This document shows, piece by piece, positions 16,898 to 27,007 of a DNA stretch of 64,000 nt. This DNA is from Hahella sp. CCB-MM4. GTDB lineage: Bacteria > Pseudomonadota > Gammaproteobacteria > Pseudomonadales > Oleiphilaceae. A program made the position numbers and the translations under genes. The number at the start of each line of letters is the position of its first letter. The stretch's first letter is position 1. The notes below the pieces were generated by a model that searched no databases, was not told the DNA's origin, and worked only from the letters and a program-made list of their open reading frames with translations. Where the stretch lies: NCBI RefSeq assembly GCF_002260525.1, contig NZ_MRYI01000015.1:93372-157371 (forward strand), in the 5' to 3' direction.

Positions 16898-18583
16898 TTA
16901 GTTCTTACTCGCCCAGGTTTCTTTCAAACCAATGGTCATATTAAACACCGGTGATTCCGGCGAATGATCATGACGATCAGTCACAAAATAACCTTCACGC
17001 TCAAACTGAAAATGAGTCTCCGGATCAGCCTGAGCAGCCCCCGGCTCCAGATACCCCTTAACAACCTTCAGACTTTCAGGATTGATTTGATCGCTGAACT
17101 CACCTTCCACTCGATCCGGCGCTTCATTCACAAACAAGCGATCATACAGTCTGACTTGCGCTTCAACACATTGACTGGCGGATACCCAGTGGATAACCCC
17201 GCGAGGACGAACACCCTCCGGCGCATCTTCCCCCACCGTCCCAGGCACCAGAGAGGCAATGATTTCGACAATCTCACCCTGATCATCTTTCACCACATCA
17301 TTCGCCTGAATGATGTAGGCACTGCGCAGTCTTACCCACTCTCCCAGCACGAGCCGCTTGAATTTCTTACGAGACAATGAGCTATCCTCATTAAAATCAT
17401 CCCGCTCAATGTATAGCTCTCTGGTAAATGGTAACTCCCGCTCCCCCATCTCCGGCTTATTCGGGTGACAGGCAGCTTTCATCACCTCAGTTTCCCCTTC
17501 CGGGAAATTAGTGATAGTCACTTTGAGAGGATTCATGACACACATCGCCCGCGCAGCATTCTCATTAAGATCATCCCGGACCGCACGCTCCAGAATAGCC
17601 AAGTCAACATCACTGTTGTTCTTGTCACTAACCGGCACCATTTCACAGAACTTACGCAATGACGAAGGTGTATAGCCGCGACGACGCATCCCGGATATCG
17701 TCGGCATACGTGGATCATCCCAACCGTCGACAATCTTCTCATCCACCAATAACTTTAACTTACGCTTACTAGTCACTGTATAGCTGAGATTCAAACGCCC
17801 CATTTCATATTGGCGCGGACGACTGGGCACCGGCAGGTTCTCAATAAACCAGTCATATAAAGGCCGGTGATCGCGAAACTCCAAGGTACAGATAGAATGC
17901 GTTACGCTCTCAATAGCATCTTCCTGTCCATGGGCAAAATCATAGCTGGGATAGATACACCATTTATCACCAGTCTGATGGTGTGACGCCTTGCGAATCC
18001 GATAAAGAATAGGGTCCCGCAGATTCATATTGGGAGAAGCCATATCGATCTTGACCCGCAAGACGCACTCCCCTTCTGCGAAAGCGCCTACGCGCATTTT
18101 CTCGAATAATTCCAGATTTTCTTCAACCGTGCGCTGTCTGTATGGACTTTCTTTGCCCGGCTTGGTCGCCCAACCTCTGTATTCACTAGCCTGCTCTGCA
18201 CTGAGGTGACAGACGTAGGCCTTACCGGCCTTGATCAGATGAAGCGCCCACTCGTAAAACTTATCGAAGTAGTCGGACGCATAACGAACCTCCCCGGCCC
18301 ATTTGTACCCCAGCCAGAGGACATCTGCTTTGATTGCATCAACATATTCCTGCTCCTCCTTTTCCGGATTGGTATCGTCAAAGCGGAGATTACATTCGCC
18401 ACCGAACATTTCAGCAATGCCGAAATTCAGCCAGATCGATCTGGCATGCCCGATATGCAGATATCCGTTAGGCTCTGGAGGAAAACGGGTAATCACTTTT
18501 CCACCATGAACGTTGCCGGCGATATCGTCCTGAACTATTTGCGTAATAAAGCTTGAAGGCAGTTTTGTGTCTGACACAGTCAT
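16898..18583 (-). CDS. glnS: Glutaminyl-tRNA synthetase
   Basis: A 561-residue class I synthetase that charges tRNA-Gln. It shows FPPEPNGYLHIGHARSI (HIGH motif), a KMSKS-like loop in YTVTSKRKLKLL, and the RDDLNENAARAMCVMNPLKV region that leads into the two C-terminal beta-barrels used for anticodon reading. The start at 18581-18583 has AAGGG 6 bases upstream and gives a length close to E. coli GlnS (554). An upstream in-frame start at 18637 would add 18 residues with no support and would overlap the -10 of the promoter. Having GlnRS is typical of gammaproteobacteria. cysS follows on the same strand. Confidence 0.96.
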   Translation of the reverse strand: MTVSDTKLPSSFITQIVQDDIAGNVHGGKVITRFPPEPNGYLHIGHARSIWLNFGIAEMFGGECNLRFDDTNPEKEEQEYVDAIKADVLWLGYKWAGEVRYASDYFDKFYEWALHLIKAGKAYVCHLSAEQASEYRGWATKPGKESPYRQRTVEENLELFEKMRVGAFAEGECVLRVKIDMASPNMNLRDPILYRIRKASHHQTGDKWCIYPSYDFAHGQEDAIESVTHSICTLEFRDHRPLYDWFIENLPVPSRPRQYEMGRLNLSYTVTSKRKLKLLVDEKIVDGWDDPRMPTISGMRRRGYTPSSLRKFCEMVPVSDKNNSDVDLAILERAVRDDLNENAARAMCVMNPLKVTITNFPEGETEVMKAACHPNKPEMGERELPFTRELYIERDDFNEDSSLSRKKFKRLVLGEWVRLRSAYIIQANDVVKDDQGEIVEIIASLVPGTVGEDAPEGVRPRGVIHWVSASQCVEAQVRLYDRLFVNEAPDRVEGEFSDQINPESLKVVKGYLEPGAAQADPETHFQFEREGYFVTDRHDHSPESPVFNMTIGLKETWASKN

Positions 18584-18626
18584 ATAAGCCCTTAGGGAAT
18601 AAGCGGTAAAGATCCAAAAACCCGCT

Positions 18627-18656
18627 ATTATAGGCATTGCCTTTTTCTTTAGCCAA
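18627..18656 (-). promoter_or_regulatory. Sigma-70 promoter of glnS-cysS
   Basis: On the minus strand a perfect TATAAT (18627-18632) lies 18 bases from TTGGCT (18651-18656). It starts transcription about 35 bases before the chosen glnS start and argues against the longer glnS reading frame. Confidence 0.7.
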
Positions 18657-18778
18657 CCTCAGAACAGATCAATTCCCGCTTTCGGCAAACACCGGTATTG
18701 CATTAAAATCCAGGTTTATCACAAAGAATAAGACAGCTTATTCACAGGCGCCCTCCAATAATCGACACAGGAAACCCG

Positions 18779-19276
18779 ATGATTCTTCTTAAAACCAATT
18801 TCGGCGACATCAAGATCGAACTGGATCACGACAACGCCCCGAACACCGCCCAGAACTTCGAACAGTATGTCAAAGATGGCTTCTATGACGGCACTATCTT
18901 CCACCGGGTCATCTCTAATTTCATGGTTCAGGGCGGCGGATTCGAGCCAGGACTGCTCCCCAAACAGACCAGGGATCCTATTAAAAATGAAGCGGACAAC
19001 GGCCTGAGCAATATGACCGGCACAGTTGCCATGGCTCGCACCATGGACCCACATTCCGCCTCCGCTCAGTTCTTTATCAATGTGGCTGACAACGGCTTCC
19101 TTGACTACACAGCCAAAACCACCGAAGGCTGGGGCTACGCTGTTTTCGGTAAAGTTGTCGAAGGTATGGACGTTGTTAACAAGATCAAGCAAGTACGCAC
19201 GACCTTCAAGGGCATGCACCAGGATGTTCCTGAAGATGACGTCATCATTGAATCCGCCACACTGATTGAAGAGTAG
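18779..19276 (+). CDS. ppiB: Cyclophilin-type peptidyl-prolyl cis-trans isomerase B
   Basis: A 165-residue cyclophilin with no signal peptide, so cytoplasmic. Active-site motifs are seen: the [13 protein letters not shown] segment (Arg and Gln of the catalytic pocket), the MART loop and [11 protein letters not shown]. It speeds proline isomerisation during folding. The length matches E. coli PpiB (164). It lies divergent from glnS and 97 bases before lpxH on the same strand, the order also found in Pseudomonas and Escherichia. A TTTATC/AAAG-rich region precedes it, but no convincing promoter was found. Confidence 0.96.
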   Translation: MILLKTNFGDIKIELDHDNAPNTAQNFEQYVKDGFYDGTIFHRVISNFMVQGGGFEPGLLPKQTRDPIKNEADNGLSNMTGTVAMARTMDPHSASAQFFINVADNGFLDYTAKTTEGWGYAVFGKVVEGMDVVNKIKQVRTTFKGMHQDVPEDDVIIESATLIEE

Positions 19277-19373
19277 CGGCTAAAGCCAGCCAACTGGCGG
19301 CAAATTTGCGGGAAGCATCGCACCTCAATGTACGGCGCTTTCCCGCACGCCCCAATAGACTTATCCTTTATTC

Positions 19374-20108
19374 ATGAAACAATTATTCATATCCGACCTC
19401 CACCTGGACGAAAGCGCTCCGGCAATCACCGAGTTTTTCTTCCTGTTTTTGAAACACATTGCGCCTGAAGCGGATCGCCTGTTTGTTCTTGGAGACTTCT
19501 TCGAAGCCTGGATTGGCGATGACGAACAGACCCCCCTGCAGATAGAAGTGGCAAATAGACTGGCTGCTCTGGCAAATCAGGGCACTGAGATTTTTCTAAT
19601 GCACGGCAACAGGGATTTCCTGATAGGCCATCAGTTCGCCGAACAATGCGGCGCGAAGTTGCTGGATGACCCGATAGTCATTGATATCAATGGCCGAAAA
19701 GCACTGATCTCTCACGGCGACTATTTGTGTATAGACGACAAGGAGTACATGAAATTCCGAGGCTTTGCCCGCAGCTCTGCGTGGCAAGAGCAAGTACTCA
19801 GCCGCCCACTGGCAGACCGAAAGAAAATGGCCGAGCAGATGCGACAATTGAGCATGGCCAAAAACCAGCAGAAGGCTGCCGAGATCATGGATGTCAATCA
19901 GGAAGAAGTGAAGAAGGCTTTATGCGAGCACGGAGTGGACTTGATGATTCATGGCCACACTCACCGTCCGATGGTACATACAGTTGAATTGGATGATAAA
20001 AGCGCTCAGCGAATAGTGCTAGGTGACTGGCATGATTCCACCAATTACATTCTGGCTGAAGACTCCTCAATCGACTTGATCCATCTGAACAAGTCAGATT
20101 TGAATTAA
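19374..20108 (+). CDS. lpxH: UDP-2,3-diacylglucosamine diphosphatase
   Basis: A 244-residue metallophosphoesterase that makes lipid X from UDP-2,3-diacylglucosamine in lipid A synthesis, at the cytoplasmic face of the inner membrane. Metal ligands are visible: Asp8 and His10 (ISDLHLD), Asp41 (LGDFFEAWIGDD), Asn79 (HGNRD), His114 (ISHGD) and His195/197 (HGHTHRP). The length is as in E. coli (240). It follows ppiB and converges with miaE 43 bases away. The presence of LpxH shows an outer membrane with conventional lipid A. Confidence 0.96.
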   Translation: MKQLFISDLHLDESAPAITEFFFLFLKHIAPEADRLFVLGDFFEAWIGDDEQTPLQIEVANRLAALANQGTEIFLMHGNRDFLIGHQFAEQCGAKLLDDPIVIDINGRKALISHGDYLCIDDKEYMKFRGFARSSAWQEQVLSRPLADRKKMAEQMRQLSMAKNQQKAAEIMDVNQEEVKKALCEHGVDLMIHGHTHRPMVHTVELDDKSAQRIVLGDWHDSTNYILAEDSSIDLIHLNKSDLN

Positions 20109-20150
20109 GCAGCGCCTGCAAAAAATTTGCATGGCGGCCATTCCGCCCGG

Positions 20151-20795
20151 TTATACCGGGCAGCCACTGTGAAAGCGGAACTCTTCATCCGGCGATGCGA
20201 TTAGCTCTGCTTCCACCTGCCGAAAGAACTCAATCCTTTCAGAAAACACTTGTTCACGGCCGGATTGTGCACTCCCTCCACCGACACGCTGCTCAGCCAG
20301 CTTAAGATAGTTCTGGTAATGCCGCCCCTCGGATTCAAGCAGACCACGATAAAACTGGGCCAATTCCGTATCCAGTTCATGCAAATAAGGTATCAGAGCC
20401 GCAAAGCGTTCACAGGATCTGGCTTCAATAAAGGCACCGATAATCAGCATATCCACTAATCGGTCCGGCTCACCTTTCCTGACATGCTCGCGCAACCCTG
20501 CGGCATAGCGGGCGGCGGTCTGCTTGCGATCCGCGACACCCCGAGCCTGCATCAATTTCAGCACCTGCTCAAAATGACGCAACTCTTCCCTGGCGAGCTT
20601 GGACATCCGCTTGGCCATCTCTTCATCATCCGGATAACGAAACATCAACTGTAACGCAGACGATGCGGCCTTTTTCTCGCACTGGGCATGATCCACCAAC
20701 AGTTCAGGCACACGGGATGCAGCCAACTGCAACCACGCCTCCGGCGTTTTACAACCAAGAAATTGTTCAATATCCAAGGGAATATCTACCGTCAT
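20151..20795 (-). CDS. miaE: tRNA-(ms2io6A)-hydroxylase MiaE
   Basis: A 214-residue di-iron, ferritin-fold enzyme that hydroxylates the isopentenyl group of ms2i6A37 in tRNAs reading U-initial codons. Iron ligands fit the pattern DHAQCEKKAAS, EELRHFEQVL and the later FIEARSCERF and ESEGRHYQNYL, each with Glu and His. I chose the start at 20793-20795, which has GGAG 5 bases before it; a Met 15 bases upstream lacks a ribosome site. A 6-bp hairpin (20145-20161) overlaps the stop, between it and lpxH. In Pseudomonas-type genomes this enzyme acts after MiaA and MiaB, which are not in the window. Confidence 0.93.
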   Translation of the reverse strand: MTVDIPLDIEQFLGCKTPEAWLQLAASRVPELLVDHAQCEKKAASSALQLMFRYPDDEEMAKRMSKLAREELRHFEQVLKLMQARGVADRKQTAARYAAGLREHVRKGEPDRLVDMLIIGAFIEARSCERFAALIPYLHELDTELAQFYRGLLESEGRHYQNYLKLAEQRVGGGSAQSGREQVFSERIEFFRQVEAELIASPDEEFRFHSGCPV

Positions 20796-21249
20796 TCCAG
20801 CTCCGGCCATTAGTGCTCGCTAGTTTCAAGGGGCGCGGAGTATAGCAAACTTTTACTCAGCACATATCCGCAATCGTACGAAAAACACCCTTTATAGATC
20901 CTGCTTATTCCACCCATTTATGTCATTTATTTGCTTTATATACCCGCCTGCGGCTAAATTCCCACCATCCGGTTATCATCGGCCGTAGTTCGACGTTAGT
21001 GTAAATACTTATCGCAGTTCTCAACTTAACTTTAACTGCCTGATGCCGTAGAATACGGTTCCCGATTTCTGGTGTGCATGTAGGGGTTACTGCAAAGCCT
21101 ATGTCACTGAAATTCAGAGAAAAACTAGAATTTACAACAAGATCAGCTCGCCAAAAGCGCTCATGTGCTGTGCAGTGACTCCTTAGTGGTCATCCTTCTT
21201 ACAACATCGTCCCAAAAGGACGGCTATAGTAACTGATGAGGGTTTAATT
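20796..21249. other. Intergenic region upstream of acnB
   Basis: A 454-base gap between divergent miaE and acnB. It holds a candidate acnB promoter (TTAACT 21026-21031, 17 bases, TAGAAT 21049-21054) and so a leader of about 190 bases. A 25-codon reading frame at 21101-21178 has no good ribosome site and I do not call it a gene. Nothing else was recognised. Confidence 0.6.
21026..21054 (+). promoter_or_regulatory. Candidate sigma-70 promoter of acnB
   Basis: TTAACT and TAGAAT are 17 bases apart, about 195 bases before the acnB start. Each hexamer is a partial match to consensus. Confidence 0.5.
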
Positions 21250-23838
21250 GTGCTTGAAGCATATCGTAAACATGTAGAAGAACGCGCCGCAGAAGGCGTA
21301 CCTCCCAAACCCCTAAACGCAGAACAGGCCGCCGGTCTCGTTGAACTGCTGAAAAATCCTCCTGCCGGTGAAGAGCAGACTCTTCTGGATCTCTTGGAAA
21401 ACCGTGTTCCACCGGGTGTTGATGAAGCCGCTTACGTTAAGGCAGGCTTTCTGTCAGCAATCGTTAAAGACGAAGCCTCATCTCCGTTAATCTCCAAAGA
21501 AAAAGCCGTTCAATTGCTGGGCATGATGCAGGGTGGGTACAACATCGCCACTTTGGTTGAGCTTCTGGACAACAGCGAACTATCTTCACTGGCGGCAGAA
21601 GAACTTAAACACACCCTGCTGGTGTTTGACGCTTTTCATGACATTAAAGAAAAAGCGGACGCCGGTAACGCCAATGCCAAAGCTGTTCTGGACTCCTGGG
21701 CAAATGCCGAATGGTTCACCAAACGCAAGACCGTTCAGGAAAGCATTAAGGTAGCCGTATTCAAAGTATCCGGTGAAACCAACACGGACGATCTGTCGCC
21801 AGCTCCAGATGCCTGGTCCCGCCCGGATATTCCGCTACATGCACGCGCAGCCTACAAAATGGCTCGTGAAGGTCTAACCCCGGACGAACCCGGTACCGTC
21901 GGACCAATGAAACAAATTGAAGAGCTGAAAGCCAAAGGCCTTCCAGTGGCCTTTGTCGGTGATGTGGTAGGTACCGGCTCTTCACGTAAGTCCGCAACCA
22001 ACTCTGTACTTTGGTTCTTCGGCGACGATATCCCCGGCGTTCCAAACAAGCGTTCTGGCGGCATCTGTATCGGCAGCAAAGTTGCCCCGATTTTCTTCAA
22101 CACGATGGAAGACGCCGGCGCCCTCGTTTTCGAAGCACCGGTCGACAAACTGAACATGGGCGACGTCATCGAGATTCGTCCATACGACGGCAAAATTCTG
22201 TCTGAATCCGGTGAAGTATTATCCGAATTCAAATTCAAGTCAGAGGTTATTCTTGACGAGGTTCAGGCCGGCGGCCGTATCCCTCTGATCATTGGTCGTG
22301 GTCTGACTGATAAAGCCCGTGAATCATTGAGCCTGCCTGCTTCAGACGCCTTCCGTCGTCCAGTGGATCCTGCCGGTTCCACCAAAGGCTACACACTGGC
22401 TCAGAAAATGGTCGGTAAAGCATGCGGTGTTGATGGCGTTCGCCCAGGACAATACTGCGAACCGAAAATGACGACTGTCGGCTCACAGGACACTACCGGT
22501 CCAATGACTCGTGACGAGCTGAAAGACCTTGCCTGTCTCGGATTCTCTGCTGACCTGGTTATGCAGTCGTTCTGTCACACTGCTGCCTACCCCAAACCCG
22601 TTGACGTGGAAATGCAGCATAGCCTTCCGGATTTCATCCGTACTCGCGGCGGCGTCGCATTGCGCCCCGGCGACGGCATTATCCACTCCTGGCTGAACCG
22701 CATGCTGCTACCGGATACTGTTGGTACCGGCGGTGATTCTCACACCCGTTTCCCAATGGGCATTTCTTTCCCAGCCGGCTCCGGTCTTGTGGCATTCGCC
22801 GCTGCAACAGGCGTTATGCCTCTGGATATGCCAGAGTCTATCCTGGTGCGCTTCAAGGGTGAAAGACAGCCTGGCATCACATTGCGTGACCTGGTTCATG
22901 CCATTCCATTCTACGGCATCAAGCAAGGCATTCTGACCGTTGAGAAGAAAGGCAAGATCAATGAATTCTCTGGCCGCATCCTGGAAATTGAAGGTCTTGA
23001 AGATCTGACTGTAGAACAGGCTTTCGAACTGTCAGACGCCTCAGCTGAGCGCTCCGCTGCCGGTTGCACCATCACCCTGAGCGAAGACTCAGTTGCAGAG
23101 TACCTGAAGTCCAACATCGTGATGCTACGCTGGATGATCAGCGAAGGTTACGGCGATCCACGCACCATGGAGCGTCGCGCCAAAGCGATGGAAGAATGGC
23201 TGGCCAACCCAGAGCTGATGCGCGCAGATAGTGACGCAGAGTACGCTCACGTGGTTGAGATCGACATGTCTGAAATCAAAGAACCCATCGTCTGCTGCCC
23301 GAACGATCCTGACGACGCAAAATTGCTGTCTGACGTTGCCGGCGATAAAGTTGACGAAGTGTTTATCGGCTCATGTATGACCAACATCGGTCACTTCCGT
23401 GCCGCCGGCAAACTCCTTGAACAAAACAAGGAGCCGCTGAAGACCCGTCTATGGATGTCTCCCCCGACCAAGATGGACCAGGCTCAGTTGATGGAAGAAG
23501 GTTACTACAACGTCTACGGCAAATCTGGTGTACGCACCGAAATGCCGGGCTGCTCACTCTGCATGGGTAACCAGGCTCGTGTAGCACCGGGCACAACCGT
23601 TCTGTCCACCTCTACCCGGAACTTCCCTAACCGTCTGGGCGATGGAGCAAACGTCTACCTGACATCGGCTGAACTGGCCTCTGTTGGCGCTGTATTAGGA
23701 AAACTGCCTTCCGTTGGTGAGTACATGGAGTATGCGAAGAACATCAACAGCATGTCTGCTGATATTTACCGCTACCTGAACTTCGATAAAATGGAAGACT
23801 ACACGAACAAAGCAGCACAAGCTGCTGTTGACGCGTAA
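21250..23838 (+). CDS. acnB: Aconitate hydratase B
   Basis: An 862-residue 4Fe-4S enzyme of the TCA cycle that converts citrate to isocitrate; AcnB-type enzymes also often act on 2-methylcitrate products. The B-type domain order is seen: an N-terminal HEAT-like domain ([20 protein letters not shown]), the swivelling domain (about residues 170-370, with [19 protein letters not shown]), then the catalytic part. Cluster ligands are the Cys of [11 protein letters not shown] and the pair in PGCSLCMGN. Translation starts with GTG, with GAGG 8 bases upstream. The length matches E. coli AcnB (865). A strong terminator follows. Confidence 0.97.
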   Translation: MLEAYRKHVEERAAEGVPPKPLNAEQAAGLVELLKNPPAGEEQTLLDLLENRVPPGVDEAAYVKAGFLSAIVKDEASSPLISKEKAVQLLGMMQGGYNIATLVELLDNSELSSLAAEELKHTLLVFDAFHDIKEKADAGNANAKAVLDSWANAEWFTKRKTVQESIKVAVFKVSGETNTDDLSPAPDAWSRPDIPLHARAAYKMAREGLTPDEPGTVGPMKQIEELKAKGLPVAFVGDVVGTGSSRKSATNSVLWFFGDDIPGVPNKRSGGICIGSKVAPIFFNTMEDAGALVFEAPVDKLNMGDVIEIRPYDGKILSESGEVLSEFKFKSEVILDEVQAGGRIPLIIGRGLTDKARESLSLPASDAFRRPVDPAGSTKGYTLAQKMVGKACGVDGVRPGQYCEPKMTTVGSQDTTGPMTRDELKDLACLGFSADLVMQSFCHTAAYPKPVDVEMQHSLPDFIRTRGGVALRPGDGIIHSWLNRMLLPDTVGTGGDSHTRFPMGISFPAGSGLVAFAAATGVMPLDMPESILVRFKGERQPGITLRDLVHAIPFYGIKQGILTVEKKGKINEFSGRILEIEGLEDLTVEQAFELSDASAERSAAGCTITLSEDSVAEYLKSNIVMLRWMISEGYGDPRTMERRAKAMEEWLANPELMRADSDAEYAHVVEIDMSEIKEPIVCCPNDPDDAKLLSDVAGDKVDEVFIGSCMTNIGHFRAAGKLLEQNKEPLKTRLWMSPPTKMDQAQLMEEGYYNVYGKSGVRTEMPGCSLCMGNQARVAPGTTVLSTSTRNFPNRLGDGANVYLTSAELASVGAVLGKLPSVGEYMEYAKNINSMSADIYRYLNFDKMEDYTNKAAQAAVDA

Positions 23839-23860
23839 CTAGTCAGCACATCCTGCCAAA

Positions 23861-23886
23861 AGCCCCGAAAATTCGGGGCTTTTTTA
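23861..23886 (+). terminator. Rho-independent terminator of acnB
   Basis: A 9-bp stem AGCCCCGAA/TTCGGGGCT (23861-23880) followed by TTTTTT, 22 bases past the acnB stop. Confidence 0.9.
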
Positions 23887-24006
23887 TGCTTACCTCCCCC
23901 ACATCAGCAATATCCACTCCCGTATAAATTGGCGAGGTCAGGCTTATTTATCTACATTGAAGATAATAAGGATCACTGCTCTCACTCTAGCGGACCGCCA
24001 ATCTCT

Positions 24007-25215
24007 ATGATCAAGAGAATCCCAATCGATGATTTAAAGGTCGGCATGTACATCTCAGACCTCAATGCCGACTGGATTCCCCACTCCAACTTTCGCAAAA
24101 AGGGACGCATTAAAAGCGACGAGGTTATCGAAAAGATTAAAAGTCTGGGCGTAAAGGATGTCTACATCGACACACTTTTAGGCCTGGATGCCAAACACGC
24201 CCCCACCTACCAGGATATTGATTCAGCCAACCAGGCAAAGCTTGAGAAAGCATCATCCCTATCTCCAGCCGGAAAACCCCGCTTCAGCATGGTAGACGAA
24301 ATGGTTTCGGCCAAGAAACTGCACGACCAGGCAATCGGTCTTGTGAATACGGTTATGGAGGATGTAAAACTTGGCCGCGCTATTGAAGTCAAAAAGTTCG
24401 AAGATGTTGCGGACGGAATGATTGATTCAATCTTCAGAAACCAGAACGCCCTATCCTGCCTTGGCATCATCCGGGACAAAGACAGCTATCTGATGGAACA
24501 CTCCGTCAATCTTGGCGTATTGATGTCTGTGTTTGGAAAATCAATGGAGCTGGACCGGAATATCATGACCCAGGCAGCAGTAGGCGCTCTACTTCATGAT
24601 ATTGGAAAAATCCTAATTCCCGATGAGATTCTTCACAAACCAAGTCGGCTGAACCCGGACGAATTTGAAATCATGAAGAGCCATGTCACCCAAGGCCGGG
24701 ACATCCTTTCGGGAATAGATGGCTTTCCGCAATTATCCATCATGGTCGTTGCCCAACACCACGAAAGGCTTGATGGATCAGGCTACCCCAAGGGACTTAA
24801 AGGGGATGATATTTCGTTCTTTGGCCGTATGGCAGCCGTTGTCGATGTCTATGACGCCATCACTGCCGACCGCTGTTACCATCAGGGCATCACCCCCACA
24901 GCCGCAATCAAAAAACTCCTTGAATGGTCCGAACACCACCTGGATACCACTCTGGTCCATCATTTTATACGCTGCATAGGAATTTACCCCGTAGGATCAC
25001 TCGTCCTTATGGAAAGCGGTAAATTGGGAGCGGTCATTGAAGCGAACGAATTTGATCAGCGACTACCATCAGTCCGCGTCATGTACCACACAAAATTCAG
25101 GACCTACATCAAGGTTGAAGTACTGGATCTGGCGAAACCTGGCGTTCAGGACCGCATTGTCAAAGCAGTGGATCCCAAGCAATACGGCATCAAAGTCGCT
25201 GATTTTATTTATTAG
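24007..25215 (+). CDS. HD-GYP cyclic-di-GMP phosphodiesterase with DUF3391 domain
   Basis: A 402-residue cytoplasmic signalling enzyme. The N-terminal DUF3391 domain begins MIKRIPIDDLKVGMYISDL. The HD-GYP domain has the HD pair at 197-198 (ALLHDIGK), His165 (MEHSV), HH at 251-252 and the GYP motif at 259-261 (RLDGSGYPKGL), so the enzyme looks active. Family members hydrolyse c-di-GMP to pGpG or GMP. I take the start at 24007, since DUF3391 proteins begin at this point; a TTG at 23929 would add 26 poorly supported residues. It sits between acnB and the convergent tmk, a place where related genomes carry holB and pilZ. Confidence 0.92.
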   Translation: MIKRIPIDDLKVGMYISDLNADWIPHSNFRKKGRIKSDEVIEKIKSLGVKDVYIDTLLGLDAKHAPTYQDIDSANQAKLEKASSLSPAGKPRFSMVDEMVSAKKLHDQAIGLVNTVMEDVKLGRAIEVKKFEDVADGMIDSIFRNQNALSCLGIIRDKDSYLMEHSVNLGVLMSVFGKSMELDRNIMTQAAVGALLHDIGKILIPDEILHKPSRLNPDEFEIMKSHVTQGRDILSGIDGFPQLSIMVVAQHHERLDGSGYPKGLKGDDISFFGRMAAVVDVYDAITADRCYHQGITPTAAIKKLLEWSEHHLDTTLVHHFIRCIGIYPVGSLVLMESGKLGAVIEANEFDQRLPSVRVMYHTKFRTYIKVEVLDLAKPGVQDRIVKAVDPKQYGIKVADFIY

Positions 25216-25282
25216 AAACCGACTTCATGTATTCAGGCCCGGCACAATTTATAGGGTTTGGCGAAATCAATTAAAGCCCGAT

Positions 25283-25909
25283 CTAGTTAGATAGTTTGGT
25301 CAAGAGTGCCTGACGAATCTGGGGCTGAATCACTTCCAACGGCTCCTGCGCATTGATAACACAAAACCTCTCTGGAGACTCAGCCACACGCTTCATGTAG
25401 GCATCCTGGACCCGGATGTAAAATTCGAGCTTTTCCTGCTCAAATCTGTCCAGTGCCCCTCTTTTTCGGGCGCGAGCTATACCAACCTCAGGATTTACAC
25501 ACAGAAGAAGCGTCAAATCCGGCCGAAACTCTTCCTGCACGATATTTTCAAGGCGCTGAATCAAATCCCAGGAAAGACCTCTGCCGCCACCTTGATAAGC
25601 GTATGTCGCATCAGTGAAACGGTCCGACAAAACATGAACCCCGGACTTGATCAGCGGCATGACCTTTTGCTCCAGATGCTGAGCCCTGGCAGCGAACATC
25701 ATCAACAGCTCAGCTTTGGCCGACACCTGCTCTTCCCGAGGTGCCAGAAGCATTTCACGAATTTCCTCAGCCAGAGGCGTACCACCAGGCTCCCGAGTGG
25801 TCACCACATTCATGCCCTGCTCCTGCAGAACTGAACGGACAAACTCAAGATTGGTGGTTTTCCCTGCACCCTCAATTCCTTCAACCGTAATAAACAAACC
25901 TCTATTCAA
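25283..25909 (-). CDS. tmk: Thymidylate kinase
   Basis: A 208-residue cytoplasmic kinase that makes dTDP from dTMP. It shows the P-loop GIEGAGKTTN (residues 11-20), the DRF motif in VLSDRFTDATYAYQGGGRG, and the lid region with RARKRGALDRFE. It begins with TTG, preceded by GAGG at 7 bases. It lies 18 bases after mltG on the same strand. In many relatives tmk is followed by holB (DNA polymerase delta prime); here the next gene is the convergent HD-GYP gene and no holB is seen. Confidence 0.96.
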   Translation of the reverse strand: MNRGLFITVEGIEGAGKTTNLEFVRSVLQEQGMNVVTTREPGGTPLAEEIREMLLAPREEQVSAKAELLMMFAARAQHLEQKVMPLIKSGVHVLSDRFTDATYAYQGGGRGLSWDLIQRLENIVQEEFRPDLTLLLCVNPEVGIARARKRGALDRFEQEKLEFYIRVQDAYMKRVAESPERFCVINAQEPLEVIQPQIRQALLTKLSN

Positions 25910-25927
25910 GGAATTCCCTCCACTAGG

Positions 25928-27007
25928 CTACTGACTAGATCGATAATCAGATCGCCGCTTTAACTGATAAGCTCGTACGGCATTTGTGTGCTCACGCAAC
26001 GTTTTGGAAAAGGCATGCGTGCCATCGCCTTTCGCCACAAAATACAAGTCACCGGTAACATCCGGATTCAACGCCGCCTTTATACTGGCCTCACCCGGCA
26101 TGGAAATAGGCGTTGGCGGCAACCCTTTGATGACGTAGGTATTGTAGGGTGTCGCCTGCTTCAGATGCTTGCGGGTAATATTCCCTTCATAGCTATCCCC
26201 CAACCCATAGATAACGGTCGGATCCGTCTGAAGACGCATATTGAGACGCAATCGCTCTGTAAACACACCGGCAATAACTTTTCTTTCAGAATCTACACTG
26301 GTTTCTCTCTCGACAATAGAGGCCAGAATCAATGCTTCGTAGGGACTCTTTACAATGGCATCAGGTGATTTCTGCTTCCATTCCCGGGACAACACTTCCA
26401 TGGTTTTTCTGTAGGCCTGCTGAAGCACTTCCAGATCGGACATCCCCTTCCGATAAAAGTAGGTATCAGGGAAAATGAGCCCTTCTGCATGCGGATATTC
26501 CATTCCGAGCAACTTGGCAACCTCTGCAGGATCCGTTGTATGAACCAGGCGCTCAAGCTTTGGGTGATTATCCAGCTCATTTAATACCTCACGGATATTC
26601 CACCCCTCAATAAAGGTGATACTGTAGTTTACTGTTTTCCCTGAGGTTAACACGGGGAACAACCCCATCGCGGTATATTCAGGAGACAACCAGTACTCTC
26701 CTGCCTTCAGCAACCTCCCCTGCTCTTTGAATCTACCCACCCAGTAAAACCAGAACCCGGACTCAATTATCCCTTCATCCTCCAACCTCTGGGTAACACT
26801 CCTTAAGGTATCACCTCTCTCAACCTCAAAGGTCTTAGATTCAGAGATGCCTATGGGATTTTGCAACTCCTGCACGCCATGGTAAACAATACCCAAGGCA
26901 GCAAAAACTGCCAGCAGACAAATTGCCAGACTAATAGAAACTAGCTTCTTGATACTAAAAGAACGGGATTTCTTTGTGGACGCTGGCTTGGACTTCTTGG
27001 AGGACAC
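25928..27007 (-). CDS. mltG: Endolytic murein transglycosylase MltG
   Basis: A 359-residue inner-membrane enzyme that cuts nascent glycan strands and helps set strand length. A basic cytoplasmic tail (SSKKSKPASTKKSRS) precedes one transmembrane helix (about residues 23-47). A LysM-like part with SKTFEVERGDTLRSVTQRL follows, then the YceG domain with the catalytic Glu in LASIVERETSVDSER and the conserved LQTDPTVIYGLG. The start is GTG at 27007 and overlaps the end of pabC by 53 bases. No ATG exists in this frame before the membrane helix, so the overlap seems real and suggests translational coupling. Confidence 0.94.
   Translation of the reverse strand: MSSKKSKPASTKKSRSFSIKKLVSISLAICLLAVFAALGIVYHGVQELQNPIGISESKTFEVERGDTLRSVTQRLEDEGIIESGFWFYWVGRFKEQGRLLKAGEYWLSPEYTAMGLFPVLTSGKTVNYSITFIEGWNIREVLNELDNHPKLERLVHTTDPAEVAKLLGMEYPHAEGLIFPDTYFYRKGMSDLEVLQQAYRKTMEVLSREWKQKSPDAIVKSPYEALILASIVERETSVDSERKVIAGVFTERLRLNMRLQTDPTVIYGLGDSYEGNITRKHLKQATPYNTYVIKGLPPTPISMPGEASIKAALNPDVTGDLYFVAKGDGTHAFSKTLREHTNAVRAYQLKRRSDYRSSQ

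Noticed and set aside
18719..19219. 166-codon open frame opposite ppiB
   Set aside because: It covers the cyclophilin gene in antisense and its protein has no conserved pattern.
21101..21178. 25-codon reading frame before acnB as a leader peptide
   Set aside because: No convincing ribosome site, no regulatory codon run and no hairpin pair for attenuation.
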